Below, one piece after another: positions 1 to 5,527 of a stretch of 5,612 nucleotides of DNA. The position numbers were made by a program, and so were the translations under genes. Each line of letters begins with the position of its first letter. The first letter of the stretch is position 1. The stretch covers positions 1 to 5,612 of the forward strand of contig CAAGJW010000057.1 in NCBI GenBank assembly GCA_900770215.1, read 5' to 3'. Source of the stretch: Bacteroidales bacterium (GTDB lineage: Bacteria > Bacteroidota > Bacteroidia > Bacteroidales > Muribaculaceae). Below the pieces are notes generated by a model. That model did no database searches. It was not told where the DNA came from and worked only from the letters and a program-made list of their open reading frames with translations.

Positions 1-119
1 CTGACTTCTTTCAGATTCCACCTCGCGATGGACACCCTTGTCTCTCTGGCTGGACAGTTCCCACTACTAGGGTCTGTTAGGGACTTGCACCCGTTAGCTG
101 ATATACATGCTAGTCAAAC
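1..119 (-). mobile_element. 5' part of a group II intron (IIC-like), running off the left edge
   Basis: Read on the minus strand, this stretch matches from memory the start of the ribozyme of bacterial group IIC introns such as the Oceanobacillus iheyensis one. It begins GTTTG at position 119 (intron consensus GTGYG). It then has the small hairpin GGGTGCAAGTCCC (92 to 80), followed by CTAACAG, and near the edge a block of the form AAGGGTGTCC...GAGGTGGAATCTGAA. These belong to domain I. Group II introns are self-splicing retroelements that encode a reverse transcriptase/maturase. Here only about 119 nt are visible, so the ORF, domains II-VI and the 3' end lie outside. The element has the same orientation as rplS and starts one base after the T-tract of its terminator, the usual site for class IIC. 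The exact 5' boundary (119) is inferred from the GTTTG and could be off by a base or two. It could also be a truncated copy. Confidence 0.82.
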
Positions 120-158
120 CAAAAAAAGAACCGCCACACTGCGTTGTGAGTGTAGCGG
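120..158 (-). terminator. Intrinsic terminator of rplS
   Basis: On the minus strand a 10-bp stem (CCGCTACACT at 158-149 pairing with AGTGTGGCGG at 140-131, with one G-U pair) closes an 8-nt loop and is followed at once by TTCTTTTTTT (130-121). It begins 34 nt after the rplS stop codon. This is a complete Rho-independent terminator. It is also the apparent target of the group II intron that starts at 119, and the insertion leaves stem and T-tract intact. Confidence 0.9.
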
Positions 159-192
159 CCCCAAATCAATATTTTCCTTGCAAGACGCTTGC

Positions 193-558
193 TTAAGCCT
201 CCTTCTTGGCAACGACACGACGCTCCTTGATGCGAGCCTTCTTGCCGGTGAGCTTGCGCAGGTAGTAGAGCTTGGCGCGACGCACGCGGCCATGCTTGTT
301 AACTACAATGTTGTCGATAAAAGGCGAGTCCATTGGGAAGATACGCTCAACACCAATGCCATCGCTGATCTTGCGAACGGTGAAACGCTTCTTGTCGCCT
401 TCGCCATTAATCTTGATTACGACACCACGATACTGCTGAATACGCTCCTTGTTACCTTCCTTGATGCGATAGGCCACTGTCACAGTGTCGCCAGGAATGA
501 AATCGGGGAATTTGTTGTTAGTAGCAAATGCTTGCTCAGCAATTTTAATTAAGTCCAT
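193..558 (-). CDS. rplS: 50S ribosomal protein L19
   Basis: The 121-residue product is a full-length bacterial L19, a component of the large ribosomal subunit at the 30S-50S interface. Recognisable blocks are the FIPGDTV segment near residues 20-26, the central RGVVIKI strand, the TVRKISDGIGVERIFP stretch, and the basic C-terminal part with GRVRRAKLYYLR and GKKARIKERR. Length and start (ATG, AATAATAAA just before it) agree with Bacteroidales homologues. The gene has its own promoter about 90 nt upstream and its own intrinsic terminator, so it looks monocistronic, although no clear terminator separates it from the upstream dedA-family gene. In many bacteria rplS sits with rpsP, rimM and trmD; here it stands apart from them, at least within this window. 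The leader is unusual and is described separately. Confidence 0.97.
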   Translation of the reverse strand: MDLIKIAEQAFATNNKFPDFIPGDTVTVAYRIKEGNKERIQQYRGVVIKINGEGDKKRFTVRKISDGIGVERIFPMDSPFIDNIVVNKHGRVRRAKLYYLRKLTGKKARIKERRVVAKKEA

Positions 559-569
559 TTTATTATTGA

Positions 570-593
570 TTTATAGTACTATAAAGCCTCCTT
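570..593 (-). promoter_or_regulatory. rplS leader: distant Shine-Dalgarno-like site plus perfect palindrome
   Basis: On the minus strand AAGGAGGC (593-586) is a strong match to the anti-Shine-Dalgarno sequence but ends 27 nt before the ATG, too far to work in linear form. Directly after it comes the perfect 16-nt palindrome TTTATAGTACTATAAA (585-570). If that folds as a hairpin (6-bp stem, 4-nt loop), the spacing shortens to about 11 nt. Ribosomal protein leaders are often autoregulated. Whether this one is cannot be told from one sequence. Confidence 0.45.
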
Positions 594-645
594 GCAACAT
601 ACCCGAGCCACTCAATCTTCTCGACAGAGGTTACAAAAAGCGGTG

Positions 646-675
646 CAAAGTTACAAATTTTTTATAACAGGGCAA
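646..675 (-). promoter_or_regulatory. rplS promoter, Bacteroidota type
   Basis: The minus strand has TAACTTTG (653-646), a full match to the Bacteroidota -7 consensus TAnnTTTG, with TTG (675-673) 19 nt upstream as the -33 element. The predicted start of transcription is near 640, which gives a leader of about 80 nt before the rplS ATG. Confidence 0.75.
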
Positions 676-716
676 AAAAATATTTGCGTGTGGCCCCGTG
701 GCTTTTGCTTTCACAG

Positions 717-1343
717 TCAAGCTGCTCGCTGCTTGCGCAACCGCTTGAAGAGGAAAAACACGACTGCCAGGCCCACCAAGGCCAGTATCACGATCTTGAT
801 CTCGCTGCTATAGGCGTCGATGCTGGCTTGCAGCTGGCTTGCAGGCACAAAGGAGTGCAGATACCAGCCCAGTGCGGCCAGAATGACATTCCAGGCCCCG
901 GCTCCAATAGTGGTGTAGAGCAAAAACTTCCAAAAGTTCATCTTGGCCAGGCCTGCCGGCACCGAGATGAGCTGCCTGATGCCGGGCACCAACCGCCCCG
1001 TGATGGTGGCGACCAGGCCATGGTCGTTGAAGTATTTCTCGCTCTTCTCTATCTTCTCTTGGTTGAGGAGGCACAGGTGGCCCAGCTTGCTGTTGGCAAA
1101 GCGGTAGATGACGGGGCGCCCCAGGAAGTAGCCCGCGGCATAGTTGATGATGGCCCCCACATCGGCACCCAGAGTGGCAACGAGCACCACGAGAAACACG
1201 TTGAGGCTGCCGTCGGCGGCACGATAGGCGGCGGGCGGCACCACGACCTCGCTGGGGAATGGAATGACCGTGCTCTCCACCGTCATGAGGATGAAAACGG
1301 CTGTGTAGTTGAGGTTGGCAAGAAGCGAATATAAAAAGTCCAT
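717..1343 (-). CDS. DedA-family (VTT domain) membrane protein
   Basis: The 208-residue product has the layout of the DedA/SNARE-associated (VTT) family of polytopic inner-membrane proteins. A hydrophobic N-terminus leads into ESTVIPFPSE (23-32) and PPAAY (36-40), then GADVGAIINYAAGYFLG (59-75), then TGRLVPGIRQLISVPAG (115-131), and two C-terminal hydrophobic segments end in a basic tail (KRLRKQR). Acidic residues E23/E32/D61 and arginines R117/R123 sit where the family has its functionally required charged residues. Characterised DedA proteins are needed for membrane homeostasis; some recycle undecaprenyl phosphate or other lipids across the membrane. The substrate of this one cannot be read from sequence. 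The start is ATG. A -7 box about 100 nt upstream suggests its own promoter. No convincing terminator follows it, so some read-through into rplS is possible. Confidence 0.92.
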   Translation of the reverse strand: MDFLYSLLANLNYTAVFILMTVESTVIPFPSEVVVPPAAYRAADGSLNVFLVVLVATLGADVGAIINYAAGYFLGRPVIYRFANSKLGHLCLLNQEKIEKSEKYFNDHGLVATITGRLVPGIRQLISVPAGLAKMNFWKFLLYTTIGAGAWNVILAALGWYLHSFVPASQLQASIDAYSSEIKIVILALVGLAVVFFLFKRLRKQRAA

Positions 1344-1408
1344 ACAAAGAGAAAAATGAATCAGATTGTTTTCAATTCTACATCACCAGCAAGTGCCGGA
1401 AGCGCGCC

Positions 1409-1430
1409 ATGTGAAATTCCTGTTTCACAT
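1409..1430. repeat. 22-bp inverted repeat in the leader of the DedA-family gene
   Basis: ATGTGAAA (1409-1416) and TTTCACAT (1423-1430) are perfect 8-bp arms around a 6-nt centre. The element lies just downstream of the -7 box at 1440-1447, at or right after the expected transcription start. It could be an operator for a dimeric regulator or a hairpin at the 5' end of the mRNA. No regulator is identifiable. Confidence 0.6.
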
Positions 1431-1439
1431 AGCATGCTG

Positions 1440-1447
1440 CAAAGATA
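1440..1447 (-). promoter_or_regulatory. Probable -7 box for the DedA-family gene
   Basis: The minus strand reads TATCTTTG, a full match to the TAnnTTTG consensus, followed by CA. No TTG lies at the normal 19-20 nt upstream distance (the nearest is 27 nt away), so the -33 element is weak or absent. Transcription would start near 1433, giving a leader of about 90 nt that contains the 22-bp inverted repeat. Confidence 0.5.
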
Positions 1448-1559
1448 GAAATGAAATCTGGATAAATCTTGTAGCAAGCGCCCACGAGACAGTCATTCTA
1501 ATATTTATAATGTTTTATTAACGGTTTTTATCAAGTTCTGCACCACCTTGCCTGTGGGC

Positions 1560-2165
1560 TCAGTCCTCGAGATAGGTTTTGATGTAGAGCTCGCAATTGG
1601 CCTTGAGCTCGTCGTACCACTCCTGACCGAAGCGCTCGATGAGCGGCTCCTTGAGAAATTCATATAGCCTCATCTTGTTGCGCCGCCCCATCACCTCGGC
1701 ACTCTTACATATTTTCCACCGGTCGTAGTTCACTGCCGTGAATGTGGGATAACGCTTCACCCGCACCGGATACAGGTAGCACGATATGGGCTTGCGGAAG
1801 TCGAGACGCCCCTCGCGATAGGCCTTCTCGATTGCGCAGATGCACACGCCATTGGGCAGATAGGTAGAAAACACGCAGTTCTTGCCGTCGACGATCTGCG
1901 TCACCAGCTCACCCGTGGGGTCGACATAACCCACGCCGTTTTCCTTGATTTCGGCTTGGGCACGAGGCAGGAGCTCGTCCCACACCACGGGCAGTATCGA
2001 CTTGAGCTTGTTGTATTCTTCCTTGGTGATAGGCGCTCCTGCATCGCCCTCGATGCAGCAAGCCCCCAGGCAGGCATCGATATTGCAGCAGAAGAAGCGC
2101 TCGGCCAGGTCGATGCTCACCAGCGTGTTGCCTATGTCGAACATGCCTTGTTGTGAATTGTTCAT
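1560..2165 (-). CDS. DUF3109 family cysteine-rich protein
   Basis: The 201-residue product resembles the DUF3109 family, small proteins of unknown biochemical function related in cysteine pattern to YkgJ-type putative metal or Fe-S binding proteins. There are eleven cysteines: a cluster at C26, C27, C32, C36 and C37 (CxxxxCxxxCC from C27), then C97, the CxC pair C108/C110, C129 within KPISCYLYP, C153, and C191 near the end. The spacing suggests a metal or Fe-S site, which is inference. No signal peptide or membrane segment is seen, so a cytosolic location is likely. The ATG start lies 31 nt after the cdaA stop codon, with no promoter or terminator between, so it is probably the last gene of a folP-cdaA-DUF3109 operon. 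No clear terminator follows. Confidence 0.85.
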   Translation of the reverse strand: MNNSQQGMFDIGNTLVSIDLAERFFCCNIDACLGACCIEGDAGAPITKEEYNKLKSILPVVWDELLPRAQAEIKENGVGYVDPTGELVTQIVDGKNCVFSTYLPNGVCICAIEKAYREGRLDFRKPISCYLYPVRVKRYPTFTAVNYDRWKICKSAEVMGRRNKMRLYEFLKEPLIERFGQEWYDELKANCELYIKTYLED

Positions 2166-2196
2166 GCAGCCAGTTGTTTCAATCGTTCTGAAAAAA

Positions 2197-2970
2197 TCAT
2201 ATTTGTATCAATGCCGAGAGGCTGTGCTCGAGCTCGGTGCTCGACAATTTGAGGTGCATCTCGCCCCGATAGGCATAGCTTATGTTGCCCGTCTCCTCGC
2301 TCACGACCACAGCAATGGCATCGGTAGCCTGCGAGATGCCCAGGGCTGAGCGGTGGCGCAGACCCAGGTAACGAGGCAGCCCTGTGTCGTGCGACACCGG
2401 CAGAATGCAGCCGGCAGCCTCTATCTTCTCGCCGGCAATGATCACGGCGCCATCGTGCAGCGGGCTGTTCTTGAAGAAGATGTTCTCGAGCAAGCGGTTG
2501 TTGATAGTGGCATCGATCATGTCGCCCGTGCGGGCATAGTCGTCGAGCGACATTTGCTGCTGAATCACAATCAAGGCGCCCGTCTTCGACTTCGACATGC
2601 TCATGCAAGCATACACCACCGGCATCACCCACTTCTGCTTGTCCTTGGTTTCGGCCTTGTGCAGAAACTTGTTGAGAAATCTCCACCGCTGGTGACTGCC
2701 CACCTCGTTGAAGAACCGCTTGATCTGGTCTTGAAACAAGACAACGATCACAAACAGGGCCGCGTCGGTAAACTTGTCCATGATGGCCCCTATGAGCTGC
2801 ATGTCGAAGACCTTGGCCAGCAAGAACCAAACGATGATAAAGGTCAAGAAACCGATGAAGATATTGAGCGTGCCCGTATCCTTCATCAGCTTGTAGATGT
2901 AGAACATGAGTCCTGCCACAAGCAGGATGTCGACGACGTCTTTGATTCCTATAATGCCAAAAAGATCCAT
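2197..2970 (-). CDS. cdaA: Diadenylate cyclase CdaA (c-di-AMP synthase)
   Basis: The 257-residue product matches CdaA/DacA, the membrane-bound enzyme that condenses two ATP into cyclic di-AMP. The N-terminal third carries three hydrophobic segments (about 12-28, 35-53 and 58-79). It is followed by FQDQIKRFFNEVG and the DisA_N catalytic domain. In that domain GALIVI (131-136), the SPLHDGA block with DGA at 173-175, and RHRSA (205-209, family RHR-A/S-A) are the nucleotide-binding and catalytic motifs; all are intact, so the enzyme should be active. The ATG start is 51 nt after folP, and the DUF3109 gene follows 31 nt later. In Firmicutes cdaA is followed by cdaR (ybbR) and glmM; neither is here. 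c-di-AMP usually controls potassium and osmotic balance and cell-wall stress responses. Confidence 0.95.
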   Translation of the reverse strand: MDLFGIIGIKDVVDILLVAGLMFYIYKLMKDTGTLNIFIGFLTFIIVWFLLAKVFDMQLIGAIMDKFTDAALFVIVVLFQDQIKRFFNEVGSHQRWRFLNKFLHKAETKDKQKWVMPVVYACMSMSKSKTGALIVIQQQMSLDDYARTGDMIDATINNRLLENIFFKNSPLHDGAVIIAGEKIEAAGCILPVSHDTGLPRYLGLRHRSALGISQATDAIAVVVSEETGNISYAYRGEMHLKLSSTELEHSLSALIQI

Positions 2971-3003
2971 ACAGTGCAGTATTATGCGATTAGAACGTAT
3001 TGG

Positions 3004-3030
3004 GGCGAGGGTCCGCAGCCGTCACTCGCC
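3004..3030 (-). repeat. Inverted repeat across the folP stop codon
   Basis: GGCGAG (3004-3009) and CTCGCC (3025-3030) are perfect 6-bp arms with a 15-nt loop that contains the folP stop codon. No T-tract follows on the minus strand, so this is not a standard terminator. In the mRNA it would be a modest hairpin between folP and cdaA that could tune stability or read-through. It may also be chance in GC-rich sequence. Confidence 0.35.
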
Positions 3031-3879
3031 AGCGAGCGTGGCCTCGACAATGGCACGAGCCTCAACTGCTGGCTTCACGTCGTGCACCCTCAAGATGTGG
3101 GCACCCTTGAGCAAGGCCATGGTGTTGAGCACCGTAGTGCCGTTGAGCGACTCGATGGGCGTGCAACCCAGCAACTTGAAAATCATCGACTTGCGCGACA
3201 CACCCACCAGCAGTGGCACCTGCAGCGAGTGAAACTGGTCGAGGTGGTCCATCATCTGGTAGTTTTGCTCAATCGTCTTGCTGAAGCCAAAGCCTGGGTC
3301 GGCAATCACATTGCTCACGCCCATGCCATGCAGTTGCTCAATCTTGTAGGCAAGATACTCGACCACGGCATCGGTCACCGGCTTGTCGTAGTGTGTGAGC
3401 TGTTGCATCGTGGCGGGAGTGCCTCGCATATGCATCATGATGTAGGGCACTTGCAGCCGGGCCACAGTTTCCCACATGCGGGCATCGAGCGTGCCACCGG
3501 CCACATCGTTCACAATGTCGACACCCAGCTGCTCGACACTGCGCCGTGCCACATCGGCCCTGAAGGTGTCGACCGAAGTCAACATGCCCGGTGCAAGCTT
3601 GTGCACGATTTCCATGCCGCGACACAGGCGGGCATATTCTTCCTCGGGCGCGACCTCGGCAGCCCCGGGGCGCGTAGAATAGGCCCCGATGTCGATCATG
3701 TCGGCACCCTCGTCGACAATCTGGTGCACTCGGGTTTCAATTTTGTTGGCATTGTCGCAGCGGCTGCCGGCATAGAACGAGTCGGGGGTCACGTTGAGAA
3801 TACCCATAATGAGCGGACGGTCGATGATCCACGGCCGGCCGTCGCGCAGGGTGAGTGTATATTTCTTGAAATTACGCAC
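3022..3879 (-). CDS. folP: Dihydropteroate synthase
   Basis: The 285-residue product is a complete dihydropteroate synthase, which joins p-aminobenzoate to 6-hydroxymethyl-dihydropterin pyrophosphate in folate synthesis and is the target of sulfonamides. The family motifs are in order: MGILNVTPDSF (25-35), DIGAYSTRPGA (63-73), TSVDTF (101-106), VNDVAGG (123-129), MHMRGTP (149-155), DPGFGFSKT (194-202), GVSRKS (226-231) and RVHDV (264-268). The pterin and phosphate ligands (N29, D104, N124, D194, K230, R264, H266) are present. The start is GTG (3879-3877): no in-frame ATG lies upstream before a stop codon at 3906-3904, and the next ATG is residue 25 inside the first motif. A promoter lies about 30 nt upstream, so folP is likely the first gene of the operon with cdaA and the DUF3109 gene. 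Confidence 0.96.
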   Translation of the reverse strand: MRNFKKYTLTLRDGRPWIIDRPLIMGILNVTPDSFYAGSRCDNANKIETRVHQIVDEGADMIDIGAYSTRPGAAEVAPEEEYARLCRGMEIVHKLAPGMLTSVDTFRADVARRSVEQLGVDIVNDVAGGTLDARMWETVARLQVPYIMMHMRGTPATMQQLTHYDKPVTDAVVEYLAYKIEQLHGMGVSNVIADPGFGFSKTIEQNYQMMDHLDQFHSLQVPLLVGVSRKSMIFKLLGCTPIESLNGTTVLNTMALLKGAHILRVHDVKPAVEARAIVEATLAGE

Positions 3880-3908
3880 GATTGAAGTTGTGATTTTATA
3901 AGTTCACG

Positions 3909-3939
3909 CGAAAGTACAAAGAAAATAAAAAATCGGCAA
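3909..3939 (-). promoter_or_regulatory. Promoter of the folP-cdaA-DUF3109 operon
   Basis: The minus strand has TACTTTCG (3916-3909), seven of eight positions of the -7 pattern TAnnTTTG, with TTG (3939-3937) 20 nt upstream. Transcription would start near 3902, leaving a short leader of about 22 nt before the GTG of folP. No terminator hairpin is visible between the methyltransferase stop codon and this promoter. Confidence 0.6.
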
Positions 3940-3949
3940 GAAAATGCGC

Positions 3950-5353
3950 TCAGAACATGCTCAGCGACTGCTGCTGGGTGCGCTCACGAGCGATTTTGAT
4001 GTAGGCGCCATCGATGTCGATGCCTATGGCGCGGCGATGCATGTCGCAGGCCACCTTGCAGGTGGTGCCCGTGCCGCAATAGGGGTCGAGCACGATGCCG
4101 AAGTCGGGGCATGTGGCCGAAACGATGAGGCGGCACAATGCCTCGGGAAACACGTTGTAGCGGTCGATGTTGCTCTTTTCGGGCAAAATGCTCCACACGT
4201 CGCCAGGCATCACGCCATGCTTGTTGTAGAGCAAGAAGTAGTAGCCCTTCTCCTTGATCGACCTGGCTTTCTCCGACTTCGACTGCAGGACTTGCCCCGC
4301 TTGCTCGCGCAGAAACATCCTGAAGTCGGGAATCTCGCCAGCGTTCACCATCTCGACCACACGGTCGAGCTCGGCCAGGGCGTTGCTCTTCTCAAGCGAG
4401 GTCAGGGCCTGCGACTTGTTGATGTTGTCGCGATAGCGGGCGCCCGTGACGCCGCTCGAGGTTTTACCGGCCTGCGTTTTCTTCTCGGCAAGCCGGTTGA
4501 AAAAAGTGCGCAACTCATCGTCATCGTAGTAGAAGTCGTCGCTCTTGACCAGGTGGAAAATCATCTCGTGCACATTGCGCAGGTGGTCGACGGCGCTGTC
4601 GAAGCTGCTGTTCTGCTTGTCCCACACCACATCGTTGCGCAATATCCACCCCTGCTCGTCGACCAGCCTCAGCACCACCCGCCATGGCAGGCACAAGAGC
4701 GACTTGTTGTTGTAGGCATCGCCCATGTTGAGCCACAGCGAGCCCGTGGGTTTCAACACGCGTTTCACCTGGCCCATCACGGCAACGATGCGCTCGAGAT
4801 ACTCCTCGACCTTGTCGGTCCCCACATGGTCGTTGGGATAATTGCGCAGGCACCAGTATGGCGGGGCCGTCATCACGCAATCGATGCTCTCGTCCTCGAT
4901 GCGACTCAACACCTGCAGGGCGTCGCCCTCATAGTATGCAGGAAAGGGGCTTTGGCCCAGTTGCTTCACCACGTTGCACTGTGCAGGGTCGACCCGTGGA
5001 GTGTCGATGTGCACCCGTGTGCTGGCAGGGGCTGTCGCTTCGGCCGCAGGGGCAGCTGCAGGCGTCACGGGCTTCACTCCCAGCTGCTCGCCGGCACAGC
5101 GAAGCGCTCGGGCGGCCAGGCGGTCGCCCCCCAGCTCGGCAAGGGCACCCGTGGCAAGCCACAGGGCGATGAACTCGTCGGGGTCGGTCTTCAACAGGCG
5201 TGCCAGCTTCACCACTTGCGCGCGCTTGGGGCGGCGCTCGCCATGCTCATAGCGGCAATACATGGGGATGTCCACACCCAGCCGCTTGGCTATTTCTCGC
5301 TGCTTCAGGCCGCTGGCCTTGCGCAGCGCTCTCAGTTTCTCGGGAAATAACAT
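3950..5353 (-). CDS. XRE-type HTH / beta-class DNA methyltransferase fusion
   Basis: Counting from the ATG at 5353 the product has 467 residues. Residues about 3-65 form a Cro/C1-type helix-turn-helix (SGLKQREIAKRLGV, then YCRYEHGERRP). An Ala/Pro-rich linker follows (about 95-111). The catalytic part starts with YYEGDALQVL (140-149) and motif IV TAPPYW (162-167). It continues with SLWLNMGDAYN (205-215), NDVVWDKQN (240-248) and, near the C-terminus, GDVW (384-387) and the SAM-binding motif I, DPYCGTGTT (423-431). Motif IV before motif I marks the beta class (N4-cytosine or N6-adenine). The SPPYW-like form favours N4-cytosine, though the usual Ser is Ala163. Residues about 283-380 may be the target-recognition region. 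No restriction enzyme gene is adjacent, so it looks like an orphan enzyme. An in-frame GTG at 5377 would add eight residues, but it lies at the predicted transcription start, so the ATG is preferred. Confidence 0.88.
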   Translation of the reverse strand: MLFPEKLRALRKASGLKQREIAKRLGVDIPMYCRYEHGERRPKRAQVVKLARLLKTDPDEFIALWLATGALAELGGDRLAARALRCAGEQLGVKPVTPAAAPAAEATAPASTRVHIDTPRVDPAQCNVVKQLGQSPFPAYYEGDALQVLSRIEDESIDCVMTAPPYWCLRNYPNDHVGTDKVEEYLERIVAVMGQVKRVLKPTGSLWLNMGDAYNNKSLLCLPWRVVLRLVDEQGWILRNDVVWDKQNSSFDSAVDHLRNVHEMIFHLVKSDDFYYDDDELRTFFNRLAEKKTQAGKTSSGVTGARYRDNINKSQALTSLEKSNALAELDRVVEMVNAGEIPDFRMFLREQAGQVLQSKSEKARSIKEKGYYFLLYNKHGVMPGDVWSILPEKSNIDRYNVFPEALCRLIVSATCPDFGIVLDPYCGTGTTCKVACDMHRRAIGIDIDGAYIKIARERTQQQSLSMF

Positions 5354-5382
5354 AGGCAGCAATTCTTTTTGTCTCACTTCGA

Positions 5383-5413
5383 CAAATTTACGATTTTATT
5401 TCAACCCAGGCAA
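5383..5413 (-). promoter_or_regulatory. Promoter of the HTH-methyltransferase gene
   Basis: The minus strand has TAAATTTG (5390-5383), a full TAnnTTTG match, with TTG (5413-5411) 20 nt upstream. Transcription should start near 5376, about 23 nt before the ATG at 5353, which argues against the GTG at 5377 as the start codon. The -33 element overlaps one copy of an 11-bp direct repeat. Confidence 0.7.
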
Positions 5414-5510
5414 GACCTGCCAAGCAAAAAAACGGAGGTGCCCAGGCAAGAGGTGCAATGCAACAGCAATAAAAAACAAAATAAAATTTGCCACATCCTT
5501 CTTTTTTCAT
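5388..5510 (-). CDS. Possible 40-residue small ORF ahead of the methyltransferase
   Basis: An ATG at 5510-5508 opens a 40-codon frame that closes with TAA at 5390-5388, inside the -7 box of the methyltransferase promoter. The product begins MKKEGCGKFYF, has a Cys triplet (residues 15-17) and two LAW motifs, and is hydrophobic in the middle and C-terminal part. I do not recognise it. There is no Shine-Dalgarno site and no clear promoter upstream, and part of the protein repeat comes from the DNA direct repeats. It may be a leader peptide or simply a chance frame in an AT-rich gap. Confidence 0.15.
   Translation of the reverse strand: MKKEGCGKFYFVFYCCCIAPLAWAPPFFCLAGLAWVEIKS
5405..5451. repeat. 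Paired 11-bp direct repeats at the methyltransferase promoter
   Basis: CCCAGGCAAGA occurs at 5405-5415 and again at 5441-5451, 36 bp apart. The first copy covers the -33 element, and the second lies upstream. A shorter repeat GAGGTGC (5435-5441 and 5450-5456) overlaps the second copy. The position suits operator sites, perhaps for the HTH domain of the downstream protein itself, but that link is inference. Confidence 0.5.
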
Positions 5511-5527
5511 AATTTTCCATCTTTGTC

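Noticed and set aside
28..552. A 174-codon plus-strand frame spanning the intron end and rplS
   Set aside because: It is antisense to the group II intron RNA, the rplS terminator and rplS itself. Translated antisense intron sequence (RDLHPL-like peptides) is a familiar false gene.
673..716. GCAAAA with the following T-run TTTTTTTGC as a terminator after the DedA-family gene
   Set aside because: The stem would be A/T-only apart from one GC end with a loop of about 20 nt, and the same bases form the -33 region of the rplS promoter.
1480..1559. GCCCAC (1480-1485) pairing with GTGGGC (1554-1559) as a terminator for the DUF3109 gene
   Set aside because: The arms are only 6 bp and lie almost 70 nt apart with no T-tract after them, so it does not look like an intrinsic terminator.
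3022..3879. An acquired sulfonamide-resistance (sul) gene instead of housekeeping folP
   Set aside because: The protein looks like a normal Bacteroidales dihydropteroate synthase, sits in a chromosomal operon with cdaA, and has no mobile-element context on either side.
2353..3885. A 510-codon open frame on the plus strand opposite folP and the 5' part of cdaA
   Set aside because: It is antisense to two genes with full sets of family motifs, its product is His/Gln/Val-rich with no recognisable domain, and such long frames arise from GC-rich codon use on the true strand.
3944..5350. A 468-codon plus-strand open frame covering the whole methyltransferase gene
   Set aside because: It is a shadow of the methyltransferase. 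The product is low in recognisable motifs, and the opposite frame has clear catalytic motifs and a promoter.
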